Assembly: GCF_018687715.1 (NCBI RefSeq)
Contig: NC_056752.1
Location: 48,091,837-48,155,836 of the forward strand
Reading direction: 5' to 3'
DNA length: 64,000 bases
From: Carya illinoinensis
Lineage: Eukaryota > Streptophyta > Magnoliopsida > Fagales > Juglandaceae
Program-made: the position numbers and the translations under genes
The notes under the pieces: model-generated
Database searches by the model: none
Told to the model about the DNA's origin: nothing
What the model saw: only the letters and a program-made list of their open reading frames with translations
Part shown: positions 12,548-25,482 of the stretch, in pieces
Numbering within the stretch: the stretch's first letter is position 1
How the letters are laid out: every line of letters begins with the position of its first letter

Positions 12548-13477
12548 ACAAGCAATGTCAGTATGTACTATATATATTTTTAGCATGATCTTATTGGTAT
12601 GATTATGCATATATATATGATAAAAAATAAAAATAAAAATAAAATGTCCCAACCCCTATATATGGTCATGCATGAGTAGTCAAGACCCACGTAAATAAAA
12701 TAAATTTATTTCAACGTGTGTATATATATATAAGGAAAATGAGCATGTGCCGAACTAGCATTGATTGGGGAAGCTTGAGAACAGCGTATCTAATTGAATA
12801 ATGTGCAGTTCACATGGTTTATCCGAGTAGTGATGCTAGCTCATGTGCTGATCAAGCTAGCTAGTGAGATTACTTCCAGCACAGAGCTGATTACGCATAC
12901 CCACAAAAGAAAGGCATAAATTACGTGGCTCTGCATCGACTATTGAAGCCGTAGTACCTTTTCCATTTTACAAGTTTTTGCACATGTAACGTACATAGCT
13001 AGCTAAACCAATATACATATCATACCATGTACATGTGTCTACATGTCATATTGTGTGTATATATATATATATGGCTAACTTCAGAAATGCATAGATCTAG
13101 AAAAAGAAAAATAAAATAAAGATTGGTATTTCTAATTCGATCGATCTTAAGCTCGATCGATCTAGTGTATAAATATTACTTTCTTTTTTGTCGGGATCAT
13201 CTAGCCATAAAAAGAAACAAATCTTAATTCTCATAAAAATAATGTAACTTCTAATACTATAACACATCTCAAAAGGATCATTTTATTTTTTTGTTTTATA
13301 TTATTTGAAATCATATCATTTAATTGACCAAGATCTATGATTTTGGATGAAAATTATAGGCATTTGGTTAGCAATTCAATATTGGCGGAACTTTGGTCCC
13401 CTTTCAAGACAAAAGTACCACCTTCCTTTTTGTTGATATGCATGAATAATATTTTCCCATAAGTCTCTCTGTCTGTC

Positions 13478-13500
13478 TCCCTCCCTCCCTCCCTCCCTCC
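13478..13500. repeat. (CCCT)n microsatellite
   Basis: A short tetranucleotide tract of about five to six units next to a CTGT-rich stretch. Confidence 0.85.
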
Positions 13501-14375
13501 AAATCTTTATTTGTTTGTGGATCCCCTATGACCGGCCTGTCCCGACTTCCCCCTCTAGAGCCGGCATATTTGTCCCGCCTTCCCCCTCTGGCTCTAGTGG
13601 TACGTTAGTTTAGAAGATCAAAACCGTAGTCCATATACATGATATATATGTTAATGTGCCTGCATGCAGTCCATACTTCATGATCGCGTCCACCAACCCT
13701 GCTTTATTTTTTTAATGCTAACCCAATTTTCAAGATATACATCCCGCTATTACTTATAACCATGAGCGAGAAATGTAATTTATTATCTTTTACTTTTATC
13801 TCTCAATGATATTTAATTAATTAGATACTAAATAAAATAATTTTTATTTTTGGGCTATCTAGTATGTTCATCTTTACCTCCTGTCATCAAACTATGATGT
13901 CTACTTCTACTTAAAGTAACATTTGAGTTTTCTGGTAAAATTAATTAGCAAACATAAAATTAACCAGCTCCTCATCACTGTTCCTAATATAATGCACGTT
14001 ACAATATTTAAGCAGTGGATTCCTTCCGACTAGAAAAAGTCTTCATTTTACTCATATTTCATTATACCTCAATTCGGAGGCTCGCTCATTTTTACTTTTG
14101 GCAAAAATTAATCACTATCATGAAATTAAAAAATAGGAGAAAAACACATCAAAATAAGTAAAAATCACCACTAATTACAAATGTCAAAGCCATGGCTAGG
14201 CGCGATTCTCTCTCAAAAAGAAAATATAAATTTTTAACGATTTTCCTTGATGCGGTCAAAAGATTCACAAAAAAAAAAATTGTTTTTGTTTTTGTTTCCG
14301 TTTCACTAACCATTTTGCTAATTCTCTGGTTACAGGCTTGCATGGGACCTTCTGTACATGCGCAATACCTTAAAA

Positions 14376-14600
14376 TCAAGCACAAATCCAAATGACGATA
14401 ACACATACTGCAATGCAGCGATCAGCAATTGACGATAACACGCCCGCCAGAGTATTCTGTATAGACTTTTCAGGAAATGTTTGCAAAGAGTTCCCTGCAA
14501 TTGGCAGCGAGTCGCGAGGTCCATTGCCTTGGATTATGATGCCAGACACCTCACAACCCAATTGCAGCTTCAGAGCTGGACAATCCAAAACGTAATACTA
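14376..14600 (-). other. unassigned exon-like segment
   Basis: The base composition is balanced, unlike the AT-rich flanks, and the minus strand has an open reading of about 70 residues (LQLGCEVSG, GIIIQGNGP). I do not recognise the protein. It lies downstream of the Sen1-like gene on the same strand, so it could be untranslated 3' sequence, an exon of another small gene, or a remnant. No splice model could be proved. Confidence 0.25.
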
Positions 14601-15133
14601 ACCTAACGTCCGCCCATCGCCGTAGAAGCAGCATGCTGCTAAACCCCTGTATTTCACCCACAATTTAATTCTATTAAAAAAATAAACTATATTGAAATGT
14701 CACAAGTACAAAGGTTTTAGCCATATCAATCCTATTTTTCCAGACCACGTAAAAGCAATTTTCATACAAATATGGCTCAAATAATTATGTAACTAGCAAA
14801 ACAAAAAAAAAAAACAAATATTCAATTTCATATCATTTGCATCTTTTCCTCCCATTGCACAATGTGAGATACAGATTACAATTCCCTATTTGAGGAGATT
14901 TTCTAACGGAGAAAGAATATAAAGGACGTAGGATGAAAGCTTTTGCCGTAAGACTAAATTATCATAGTAAGATACAAAGAACTCCAACAATTAATTGCAA
15001 AGTGAAACTAAGATTATTCACATATATATATATATATATATAACACAACTTCGGGCGACTTTCTGAGCCCAAAGCAACAGGTGAGTTGTTTATCGTGGAC
15101 CCAACCATGCAGTACGTCTTGAGAAGGAATAAA

Positions 15134-15465
15134 TCAAGCATCACTCCAGGTAGCATCATCCCTCCCAACAGCCAATTTTCCAACTGTGAGTTTCACTGCA
15201 TTATTCATGGCAGTAGAATGAAAATAAAGGAACAGGGAGTGAAGTAGGACAATAGAAAACCTTGGGAACATCATTTGCTATCTCCAAAATTGTGGCGACT
15301 TTAACACTTGTAGCAGGTCCTGGTGTATGAGGGTAGAGAGAAAGAGAGCGACTTGGGGGAGATTGAACGCTTCATGGCCTCGGCTTGAGCAGAGAGAGAG
15401 AGAGGGAGGCTTGAGAAGAAAGAGAGAGACTGAGGAGGAGAGACTCAGAGAGTTCGTATGATCAT
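15134..15465 (-). other. unassigned exon-like segments, possible 3' exons of the Sen1-like gene or a separate small gene
   Basis: On the minus strand a CT-rich stretch (about 15,450-15,380) is followed by an ATG in a good context (15,374) with only a 24-codon frame, then by CAG at 15,320. From 15,319 to 15,261 a phase-1 open exon reads GPATSVKVATILEIANDVPK and is followed by GT. A further candidate exon starts after CACAG at 15,183. Read in one phase it ends at a TGA at 15,134 (VGKLAVGRDDATWSDA). Read in another it stays open and hydrophobic. The phases fit the donor at 16,441/16,440 in the last sure Sen1-like exon. I cannot decide between extra 3' exons, alternative ends and an independent gene. 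Confidence 0.3.
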
Positions 15466-15653
15466 CTACACCCGCTTTTACTGTAATTATCCTAAAGAGC
15501 ATGTATCCCCTTCTCATTGGATGGGGTAAATATGGGATTGTCACCGCATCCTGTTTCAAGATTTTTCCACTAAAATAACTTTTTCAGTACCTCCAGTTAA
15601 GATTTGTTTTTTTCCCCAATAGTAAGTACCAGTAACCTGTTAAAAACTCGTCT

Positions 15654-16019
15654 ATGACAGTTTCTGGTTACCATGATGTATTTGATGTGTGGGTATACCA
15701 GCAGGAATTCCACCAATTACCTTACTGTTGGCATGCCAAATGCGCCAAAACTCTCCATTCCGGTTCAAGTAATGCCATCGATCGCAAAGCTTCAATTTGG
15801 AAACTAAGGACTTCAAGCTTCACCCAAGTCCTAGGAACTCAAAAGAATTTTATTTCTTACTGCGATGCTTATGGATCTGGTTTTCTGATGCACTTGTTGA
15901 AGACGCTGGTGGAACTGATAGAAGAGAACAAGACTGTCAGAAAGGTAAAGCATCCAGAAGAAATATCAAAACAGCTGAAGTCAAGCAACTTAAGGTACCA
16001 AAAACTAAAAAATAAATAA
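15654..16019 (+). other. coding-like remnant, unidentified
   Basis: An open frame of 121 residues lies on the plus strand, and a second frame in the same stretch reads SDALVEDAGGTDRREQDC. Composition is more balanced than the surroundings. Neither reading matches a family I know, and the coding-like signal changes frame, so a decayed gene fragment is possible. It lies antisense to the 3' region of the Sen1-like gene. Confidence 0.2.
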
Positions 16020-16408
16020 ATTGAAACAACTTAAAAGGTATTTCAAGCATTTTGAATTATTTTAAAATGTTGTTAACAACTTCTGTTAGTGCCACTGAAT
16101 GAAATACAAGGGAATTCTATATAAGATAAAAGTCCCTCTAAAACATGAATTTTCAAATTACAAGTTAACAATGACCTAAATTCATTCCTGCTCATAATCC
16201 GCACAACTAAAGTCAAATTGCATTCTGGTGTCAACAGAACAAAGTCCCCCCAAAACAACCAACCTTACACTTCAAGGCACAAATCTCAGAATAAGCAATC
16301 ATAAACAACACCATATGCAGAAACTGAAGCTGGTGTAACATATGCCAAGAGTGAACCAATGATTTTCGGACATTCATTTTTAACTAGTTTACAACTGATC
16401 ACACATGC

Positions 16409-19400
16409 CTAAAATAGAACAGCACAGTGGAAGAGGGTACCTTTACTTGTTTTGTGAGGTTTTATGCCACCACTAACATTTGATGATGACGAAAAAGACC
16501 TTTTGGCAGGCAGAGGTTTCATTGACATTTCAGACTTCTTGGAAGATATCAGTGAAGAACAAAGAATAGCATCAACAGCTTCACGTTGTTTCCTTTTTTC
16601 AATCAAATCTTCAGCACGGCCTACCTGACTGGGGGCTTTACCTCTGACATTTGCATCTCTCTCCTTAAAGCTGACTTCAGTTAATTGAGTTGCCTGATTC
16701 CCCTGCTCGCTTCTACCACCATCAGAGGATTTCTTCAGTTTTTTTGACACATGTGATTTCGAGAGTTTATGACCATCAGCCAATTCTCGTTCAGAATGGT
16801 TTGAATGATTATTAGATTTGTCAAATTCATGCTTCCTTTTGCTCATATCAGTATTCCCCAAACCGACTTTCTTTTCACTACTCTCTTTGCCCTTCCTTTC
16901 ACCCACTCTAGCATGTTTCCCTGAGTTTGCACGCTTAACATCCTCAGAAGTTCTGTTCTTACCATTTGCTACTAAAGATGAATCTTTAGTCGCAGCCAAA
17001 TACTTTTCGTCTCCTATACCTATTCTTTTACTCTGATTTGCACAGCCTACATTCCTTTTTTCCCTTTCAAAGCTTTGATTTGTATTGCGTACAGTTTGTT
17101 TTGCATGCCAACTAGCATCATAAACCTTTTCAACATATTTCTTCTGTCCTGAGTGGTTAACAGAAATTCCTGGAACATCATTTCTACAAAAGGCTGTTTT
17201 AAACATCGACCCATATGGCATTTTGACTGAGATAACCAAGTTTCTTGCTTTAGCATCCTTTAAAAGAGCAGCCCAGTTATGGTTTGTCATCAAAGTCCTG
17301 GCATTACCCAAGACCCAGAGCGAGAGCTTGGCTCTTGTCAAAGCCACATTCATCCTTCTTACATCAGCTACAAACCCAATGTTGCTTGACTTGATCCGAA
17401 GGGCAGAGTTCGGATCCCCTGCCCTAACAGTTGAAAGTAAAATTATATCAACCTCCCGACCTTGGAAACCATCCACGGTATTTAATTCCATATCATCTAT
17501 AACAGAAGATCCAAATGCACTTAAAAAACGAGAACGTAAAAGAGAGAGTTGACTTTTGTATGGAGTTATGATGCCAATTCTTCCACCAATAAATTCAGAT
17601 GGGCACCTAAACGATGTGGCCAAATACAAAATTAGAAGAAATAAATTACACACATTACAAAGAAGTTTGTCTACCCTTTCCTTGAAAAGTAACGTATTTA
17701 AAATGGTTTCTGTACCTTTTCTTGAATAACCTAAGAACTTCAACTGCAGCTTCAGCCTCATGCTCATTGTAAAGGGACAATGCACCAGAGTTCTTACCAC
17801 GATGCTCTTGGCCATCAACAATGTCATAGAAGACATATGGTCCGAGACCCTCAATTTCATGAAATGGAGCTGACTTGCTAGACATTTTTTCACCATTTAG
17901 CAGCTTTCCATCATAAAAATGCAATGAAGGAAACTGACATATTTCTGGGTGCATTCTATACTGCAAGAGGAAACTTTTCATTAAAAGTTTTCAAAAAGTC
18001 ACAGAAGGATAAAAATGTAAAAACGCACGGACTTCCCTATCTCATCACAAAAAGAGAATCAATAATAAAGCAAAAGGCCCAAAAATAAGTGACACATGAA
18101 AAAGTAGGAATTTATAAGTAATAGAGATAAAGATAGAGGGAGACAGAAAACTTGGATTAGTAGGCAAAAGCCACATTATAGTTGGCAACCTGGTCAAAAA
18201 AATAAGGTGCAGCCCAAAGCCCAAAAGCATAACCAAAAAAATAACGACTGAATGAGGACCCATAAAGTCCCACCAGATACAGTTTTGTCACTAAGACCAA
18301 CAATCAGGGGAAGCCAATAATCGTTCTTTTCTTTTTTTTAATCAGTAGGGGAAGCTAATAAATTTGTACAATCATTAGTAAGAATTATGATGCAGCAATT
18401 TAACCAAAAGCATTTAATTGGAAAGCAGTAGTCATGTTTCAGATCCTCCAAAACAGAATAATAAAAAGCATTGAAGACATGCTGTTTCACCAAAACAGGT
18501 TCTTGAGCACAAAAAATTGCGGCACATAAAGCAGTTAACACACCAAGTCATCAAATCAGGAATTTCAGGTGGACAGAAGCAGATAAACAAGAACCACATT
18601 TGATCACAGAAGGTATTACAAAACATACTCAACCAACACATACTTTAACCTTATAATAAAATTTATAAGGTTAACAGAAGGTATTACAACAAAAAAGAGA
18701 GAATGTAAGGCCGGCACATACAAACTTTACACATAAAAAGGGGCATTAATTTTTCGTGGGACCATTTCTGATCCTTCAATGCAGTAATCCGCCATGGACA
18801 TTATATTATTCTCATCACCATACTAATTTAGAGCCCATGGAAGCACATAGCAAGAAGTGCCTGGACAGCTATTTTTTTTACAAATCATAATTAGAAAAAC
18901 TGAAACTCACAGCAACTAAAAAGAGAAAAACAAGTACCCAACCAATAACTCTGTATCATTGTTGATAAAATCGCGCTTAAGCGCAAAGCACCTAGGCCAA
19001 AGCACTTCACTTACCAAAAGTGAAGCGCATTTACAAAAGCACGGTTTTTGGCACTTTTGTGCACTTTAAAGCGCAGAAAAGCACACTTCTGTAATTATAT
19101 TTGAAAAATTGTATAAAATATCAATTCAAGACCTAAAAACAAAATCATTTGCATACCAGGGCAGCAAATGTTGTCGTTTTATGCTTTGAACCCAATACAA
19201 TGGTTCAAGATGACTTTCTAGATGGATTGATATTTGATTGCTTATGTTGGCATAAAAGTCAGTACCTACAATTTTGTGTTTTTTGGGTCATGGTCTTTTT
19301 GGCAGATTTTGATTCAATCATAAACTTTAATTTGGTTATTGAGATGAAATATCATAAATGTGTTCATGTAGGAAAGCTCAAGAGAATTATATAAAATGCT

Positions 19401-22400
19401 ATTTTTAAATTTATGTCACTAGTAGATTACTTGATTGTCATGTTGCATAATACTCTAATTTATTAGAGTTTTTTTAATCAGTAAATAAAAATACTATAAT
19501 AAATTGAGTTAATAGGCTAAACATCATCAAATTGCTTTTAAAACTTTTTCTATTAAAGTGCATGGATTATCTGTAATTATTCATCATTTTAAAAATGTGC
19601 GCTTTACTTCAATCAGCCACGTTCTTGTGCTTAGCGCCTAGGCTCTGGACAAACTTTTAGCTCAAGTATACTTCGCGCTTTCACCAACACTATTATGTAT
19701 ACTCGTCAAGAAAAAAACTACCATGTATACACATAGAGTTCTTCTACTCATAATTCTTACACCACACACCTGCTAAGGAAAAACAAATAAAAAGAAAAAA
19801 TAAAAGGTGTGGTGTGGTGTAAAGATGATGAGTAGAATTTTTCAAAGCATTGGAACCAATACATAACCTCGATCAGCTCTAAAGATAAATTGAGATCACC
19901 AAGTCCCCTCCTACCTTGAGATGATAAAATTATTTCTAAAGGCATGACGAGTTCCAAGACAGCCATTAAGTTCAAGCAATCAAATCTATAGGTATATGGT
20001 GATTTCATATCAGTATGGTAGAAAAGCTCTATTTGACAGGCTGATAATTTCTAAGATTAATTTTACAGGATATAAAAAATGACCACCCCAGTATATATCA
20101 TCACAAGTACCAACTTTTATTGCTATAGCTCGTCTCCAGTACTTAGGTCCAACTACAGAACAAAGCTAAATATGATTTATAATCATTCAATCATGTAAAC
20201 TTGCATTAAAACTACACAGATTAAGGGAAATATTTGCAATCTACTTCACCTGTTTGGTCAGCATAATGACAGGATGACCGGCCCTCTGTAAACGTTCAAA
20301 CATACTGCATTCATACTGGAATTTACTAGCAACACTAGAAAGAACTGTCGCTGGAAGCTGCTTTGGGTCACCAACCTTAAAGAATAGATTATTAATTTCA
20401 TACTATTTCTTGGCAGAACAGAATAGTTCCACAATTAAAGAATTCAATGGTCCTTACCATAATACATTTAGTCCCGCTAGATTTTAAAAGCTGAAGAGGA
20501 ATCAGAGTAGCAGGTTCCAGAGCCTGTAGTGGCAAGGAGAAATGCTTAGAAGACAAGGGAGGGCAAGAGCAATGATAAAAAGATTATAAGTTCAATTGAG
20601 TAAAGAATATTTTACTTGAGCAGCTTCATCAATCACTATAGCATCAAAAAGGGTATGCTCGGATGGAATCCCAAATTTATTAGTTGACATAGACTCAGAA
20701 CACACTCCATAGAGGTCTCCACCACAACCACTCAATGTAGTTACCACAATCTCAGCTTCCTGCAAAATAGACTTCCGAAGCTTACGTCTAAGTGTTTTCA
20801 TTTCTTCATTAGATTTCCTCTCCTGTGTCTGAACACTGCTAAGATCTTTATAGATTTGCTTCTTTTGCTCATAAAGTTTTCTTAGCTTCAACTCTATTTC
20901 TGCATCAGACACTTCTTTCTCATCATCCCCCTTATTACCATCAGCTTCCAAAGAATTCTTAAGGTCTGCATTTCCATCCCTTAAGTTAGCACGCTTTGTT
21001 TCGTAAAACCTGATTCGGTCAACTATTTTCTCAAGATTAGAACGCAAAGTAATTGAAGAGCCCACAGTTGAATCATTCTTTTCATTGCAATCTTTCATCC
21101 TCTCTTCCACCAAACGTTGATCAACAAGTGTGTCAATAAATACTGGTAGTGAATTTGGATGGACTGTCTTCACATTGCCAACCCTTACAAGATACGGCTT
21201 GTAAATCTTTCCATCGCTGCCATAAAGACCTTGACTAGAAATTCTCGATACTAACTCATCAACCGCAGCATTTGACTGAGCGCATAGAAGCACCCTTCCT
21301 CTTGCCAAATTTTCCATGGATTTTGAGCTTCTTTCAACATCCTCATTCAATTGTCTAGCCAAGGCTGCATCCTGCCATGCCTTTGCAATTGCAGCAGTCT
21401 GGCTTATCCGTGGTCGTGAATTGGTGCACTGCATACTATTTCTTTTCAAAGTGCCATCAAGAAAGTTTTTTGCATTACCCATCCTCTGTAAAGGTGAAGC
21501 AAGCAAGCCACTGACAATGGCCAAAATAGTTCGCGTCTTGCCAGTACCTATATACCAAAGCAATAAAGACTAACTGGACAAATCGCAAGTACATATTATT
21601 CAATCTGCAAAAAGTTGGACAAAAGTAAATCAGATACCTGGAGGACCCTGAATAAGGGATAATTCAAAATCTTTCTTTAAACTTTGTGATCCAACAGCAA
21701 CACCAATAGCTTGAAGTTGACTGTCATTAAAGGATGATTTCAGTACTTGCTGCAAGGGTTGGGAAAGCTTACCCAGATCCACTTCCTTGGATACATCACC
21801 ACCAAGAGAATCATTGACGGGCTTCAAAATAACTGGAAGTATGGGGATTTCCTTAATTGAAGACAGTGCCTGAAATTCTCTAAGTTGAGGTGTAATGCTC
21901 ATTAAGCGAGTTGCGTGCCATTTACCACGTTCAATGAGGTTCCTTCTAGCTTGATTTAATCGTGAAGAACCATTTTGAAGATAGAACCTGATTACTAATA
22001 TAGTTAGTCTTCTCTTATTGTCTCTCTCACGCCTCTCCACCTGAAAATTATTGTGGATGCTTTAGGAAACTATTACATATGATGTAATCTGGAGGAATGT
22101 ATGATAAATGGGCCATCCAAGTGTGGTATCCCTTTTTTTACAAGAACCACACCCCCCTCCCCCCCCCCCCCCCCCCCCCAAACGACAAAAAAAAAAAAAA
22201 AAACCAAAAAAAAAAGTTCATCCAAGGGCATCATCTAATTCAATCATCTGCCACTTAGATATATAACTTGGATGACAACAAATTCTATCATCTAACCTCT
22301 AAAGATCACAACCAATCTTTTTGTAAGTAAGATCACAACCAAAATTTAGGAAACACATCATGTAAATAGGGCTGATGGCCAGTAATAGATAGGCAAGCCA

Positions 22401-25400
22401 ATTTAGAAATCTGGTTATTGCCTGCATGATTGCAAGAAACTCTTACCCAAATCTTCCAAAGGATGTTATGAGGTAACATGAGAGCCTACCTTTCCAACCA
22501 TATGAATATCATGGGATGATTTTTGCAAAGGCTCTTTTGTCAACAACACAAGGTCATTTTCTGAAAAGCTTTTAGAAGCAGCAGAATCATTATCATCATA
22601 GACAAATCGAACCAGATGAAAATCATCAACTCTCTCGACCAACATCACAGATAGACTGCCAAAATACATCTCTTCCAATGTAGACATTTCCAGAAAGGAA
22701 CTGTGCAACTGTGCTTTGAACTCCTCCAAAACCAACGGCCGAAAAATCTCTATATACTGTTCAGGCGATTGAAAATACACGGGAACCTCCTTTAATTTGC
22801 TAACAATACAACTCCTATCCTTGCCAGCAGATGCTAATCCAACAGTTTCGAAGTAATCAATTTCCAAAATGGGTCTATACCAGTCATCAAGCCTTGGCGG
22901 CCTGAACCTTTTCACTCCCTCCAGTCTATGTAAACGGCCAGATCTAATTTCAAAATGTGATTTAAGTTGAATGACTTGCCGTTTTGGAAGAGAAGTGCTT
23001 GACTTTGCTATAAATGACTGCTGACGCCTTGCAGAGTTTAGAGCAGACTCAAATGGATCATCTTCAGTATCATGTACCATCTCTTTCAAAACAGTGTCAC
23101 TTGCCTTGGAAATTGCACTGTTGAAATTTAGAGTCATATTCTTGGACCTGACAGCTTCATTGGATGAAACATGGAGATTAACTCTATTCTTGGATAAAAT
23201 GGAATCAGTTTTATCGTATATGGAGCGTATTCCTTTCCTCTTAGCATCTAAACCTTCTGATTCGAGGAGAGCGGGTGCTCCTTTACCTTTTAATCCATCA
23301 AAGCTCTTATCCCGAGAAGCAACCACAGAACCATCAGTAGTGTCATTTTGCTGAAAAGACTCCAACAAATCCTTAGAAGTGTTGGTGTCCAAAACTTTCT
23401 TCTTCGTAGAGTCAAAATGTGATTTGCTCCCAGGATCAATAGTCTTGTCCTCCAACATGAGGTGACCTGTCTCAGTATCAGAGAGAATGACCTCGTTGGC
23501 AGATATAGGTTCCTCTGTTTCACTGTCTGAAAGAACAATCAGAATATCTTCAGCCGTTTTGTGAGCTCCCGTTACCGAGTCCAAGATCTGCACTTCACTG
23601 TCATCCACAGAGGGAGGCTGCTCATTTGAAACTGAACTATTCCTCTCAAATGACAATAATTCGGGAAATAAAGATCTCGAAATATAGGGGGTCTTTCCAC
23701 TGTCACAAGAAGCTTCCTTCGATAACGAAACAGAAAGGCGTGAAACTGTTTCTGTCAATTCATCCGTGGCAAAATTATCTAAATCAATAAGAAAGACATG
23801 TAACGAATCCGTTAATGATCAACAAAAAGCTAGAATAGCAATAGTAATAACCAGGACAACAAAGGTAGTAATAATAGTGACTATAACAATAATAATAACC
23901 ACTGCCACAACCATTATTACTATGTTAAACATTTTGTCTGCATGTAATGAAATATTGAAAGCTCACCACTTGATATCAGATTTTCAATGGTCCCAATTGT
24001 TATTGTAGCACTGTTACTACATGAACCCCTGAGAAAAGACAGCAACATGGAAACTGTCCGTTTCCAATACACGGTTACGACTTTAAGTGATGACTTTCCC
24101 CAATCCATGAGATCATTAAGCCATGAGAAGTCACAAGAACTTTTCACCATCACTCTCGAATCCTCATGTTTTGTACCCAATGGCGGGTACATTATTTCAA
24201 AAACAACAGGGAGGATCTCAAGTAAGCGGACACAAGTCATCTGAAACAACAAAGAACTAGTAAGAATGCCTTCCATGTGAAACCCTGAAGGGATGTGTCA
24301 GATAGGGTTATGGGGTGCCAGAGTTGAGGTGCGTTTGCACAAACTATAAATTCCTACCAGAAACTAAAACAGCATTTCAAGAAATTTGAAGAGTAAAAAC
24401 AAAAGTAGATTAGTAAATTTATTTATCAACCAAGCAATACTCATTGTACACTTAACCACTGACAAGAACTGGTCACCTCAGAGTATTTGCCTATACAAAA
24501 CCACACACACACACACACACACAAACAAAAGGGGGGGACGGTAAGAACCCAAATGGCCAATAGAAAATACTCATAGGCTAAAGTTGTACATTGCTTGTAA
24601 CTTAAAAAGTCCACACATAACCAAGAGTTTATAAGTACCATAATCATAACTACAGCTCTAACAAAACCATTTACAAGTAGAATGAATGCAGAATACCTGA
24701 CAGAAACTGTAATCAATAAATGCTTTCCCCTCTATTAAGCATCTCCGAATAGAAGGCCAAGCAGTTTCAGATAGCAAGTAAATGAACTTTTCCAGCAATT
24801 TTAAGTCAACATTTGATGAATACCCATTGGCATTCACAGGCAATGTATCAAAGAATGGCTGCCTCAAAAATCCACCTTGGGAAGAGAAGCTTGCAATACT
24901 TGAGTGATCAGATGAACTTTCTGGCCATTCTTGGGTAACCCCTTTGAGTAATTTGCGTAGAACGAAAAAGAAATGTTGCAAAGTCTGAAACTTTACCAAA
25001 ACAGAATCCAGTAGAACCTGAAAGAGTGAAAAGATAGATGTTAGGAAAAACACGAGAAGGTGATTGTTTGTAAAACTTACAATTTATCCCCCTTAAAAGG
25101 GCATCCCATAATAGTAAAGACATATCATCCGTAGTGAACGTGTTCTATCTGCATACCAGAGGAACAAATACGAAATTTCAAATATGAAATTCCAAATTAG
25201 AAACTGAAGGCTGTTACACATATACTGAAGAAAAGCTTTGCTTAGTTCTTTTGTAGGGCCTGGGGAAGAATAAGATTGGAGCACTTGGAAGCTCAAACAA
25301 AAACATAATTCCACTTGGTTATTATGTGCATGTCTGAAAACCTAGTTGCCAACAACTTGATGTATTTGCTTACTTCAATCAATATAGATACATATACACA

Positions 25401-25427
25401 CGCATGTGTTCGTGTACTTGGTTTAAC

Positions 25428-25482
<55 letters not shown>

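Larger units (their letters stand above)
7609..14100. other. gene-poor spacer with microsatellites and MITEs
   Basis: About 6.5 kb without a convincing coding region. It holds a TC tract at 10,168-10,253, GA tracts at 11,041-11,076 and 12,492-12,544, a CCCT tract at 13,478-13,500, many TATATA strings, and two copies of an inverted-repeat element (9,435-9,600 and 12,150-12,303). I looked for well-known plant microRNA sequences by eye and found none. A relatively GC-balanced segment at 11,580-11,900 has no recognisable protein. Confidence 0.6.

Noticed and set aside
22151..22180. Possible G-quadruplex or i-motif from the poly-C run
   Set aside because: A single homopolymer run followed by A runs, most likely low complexity with uncertain length; no conserved G-tract spacing.
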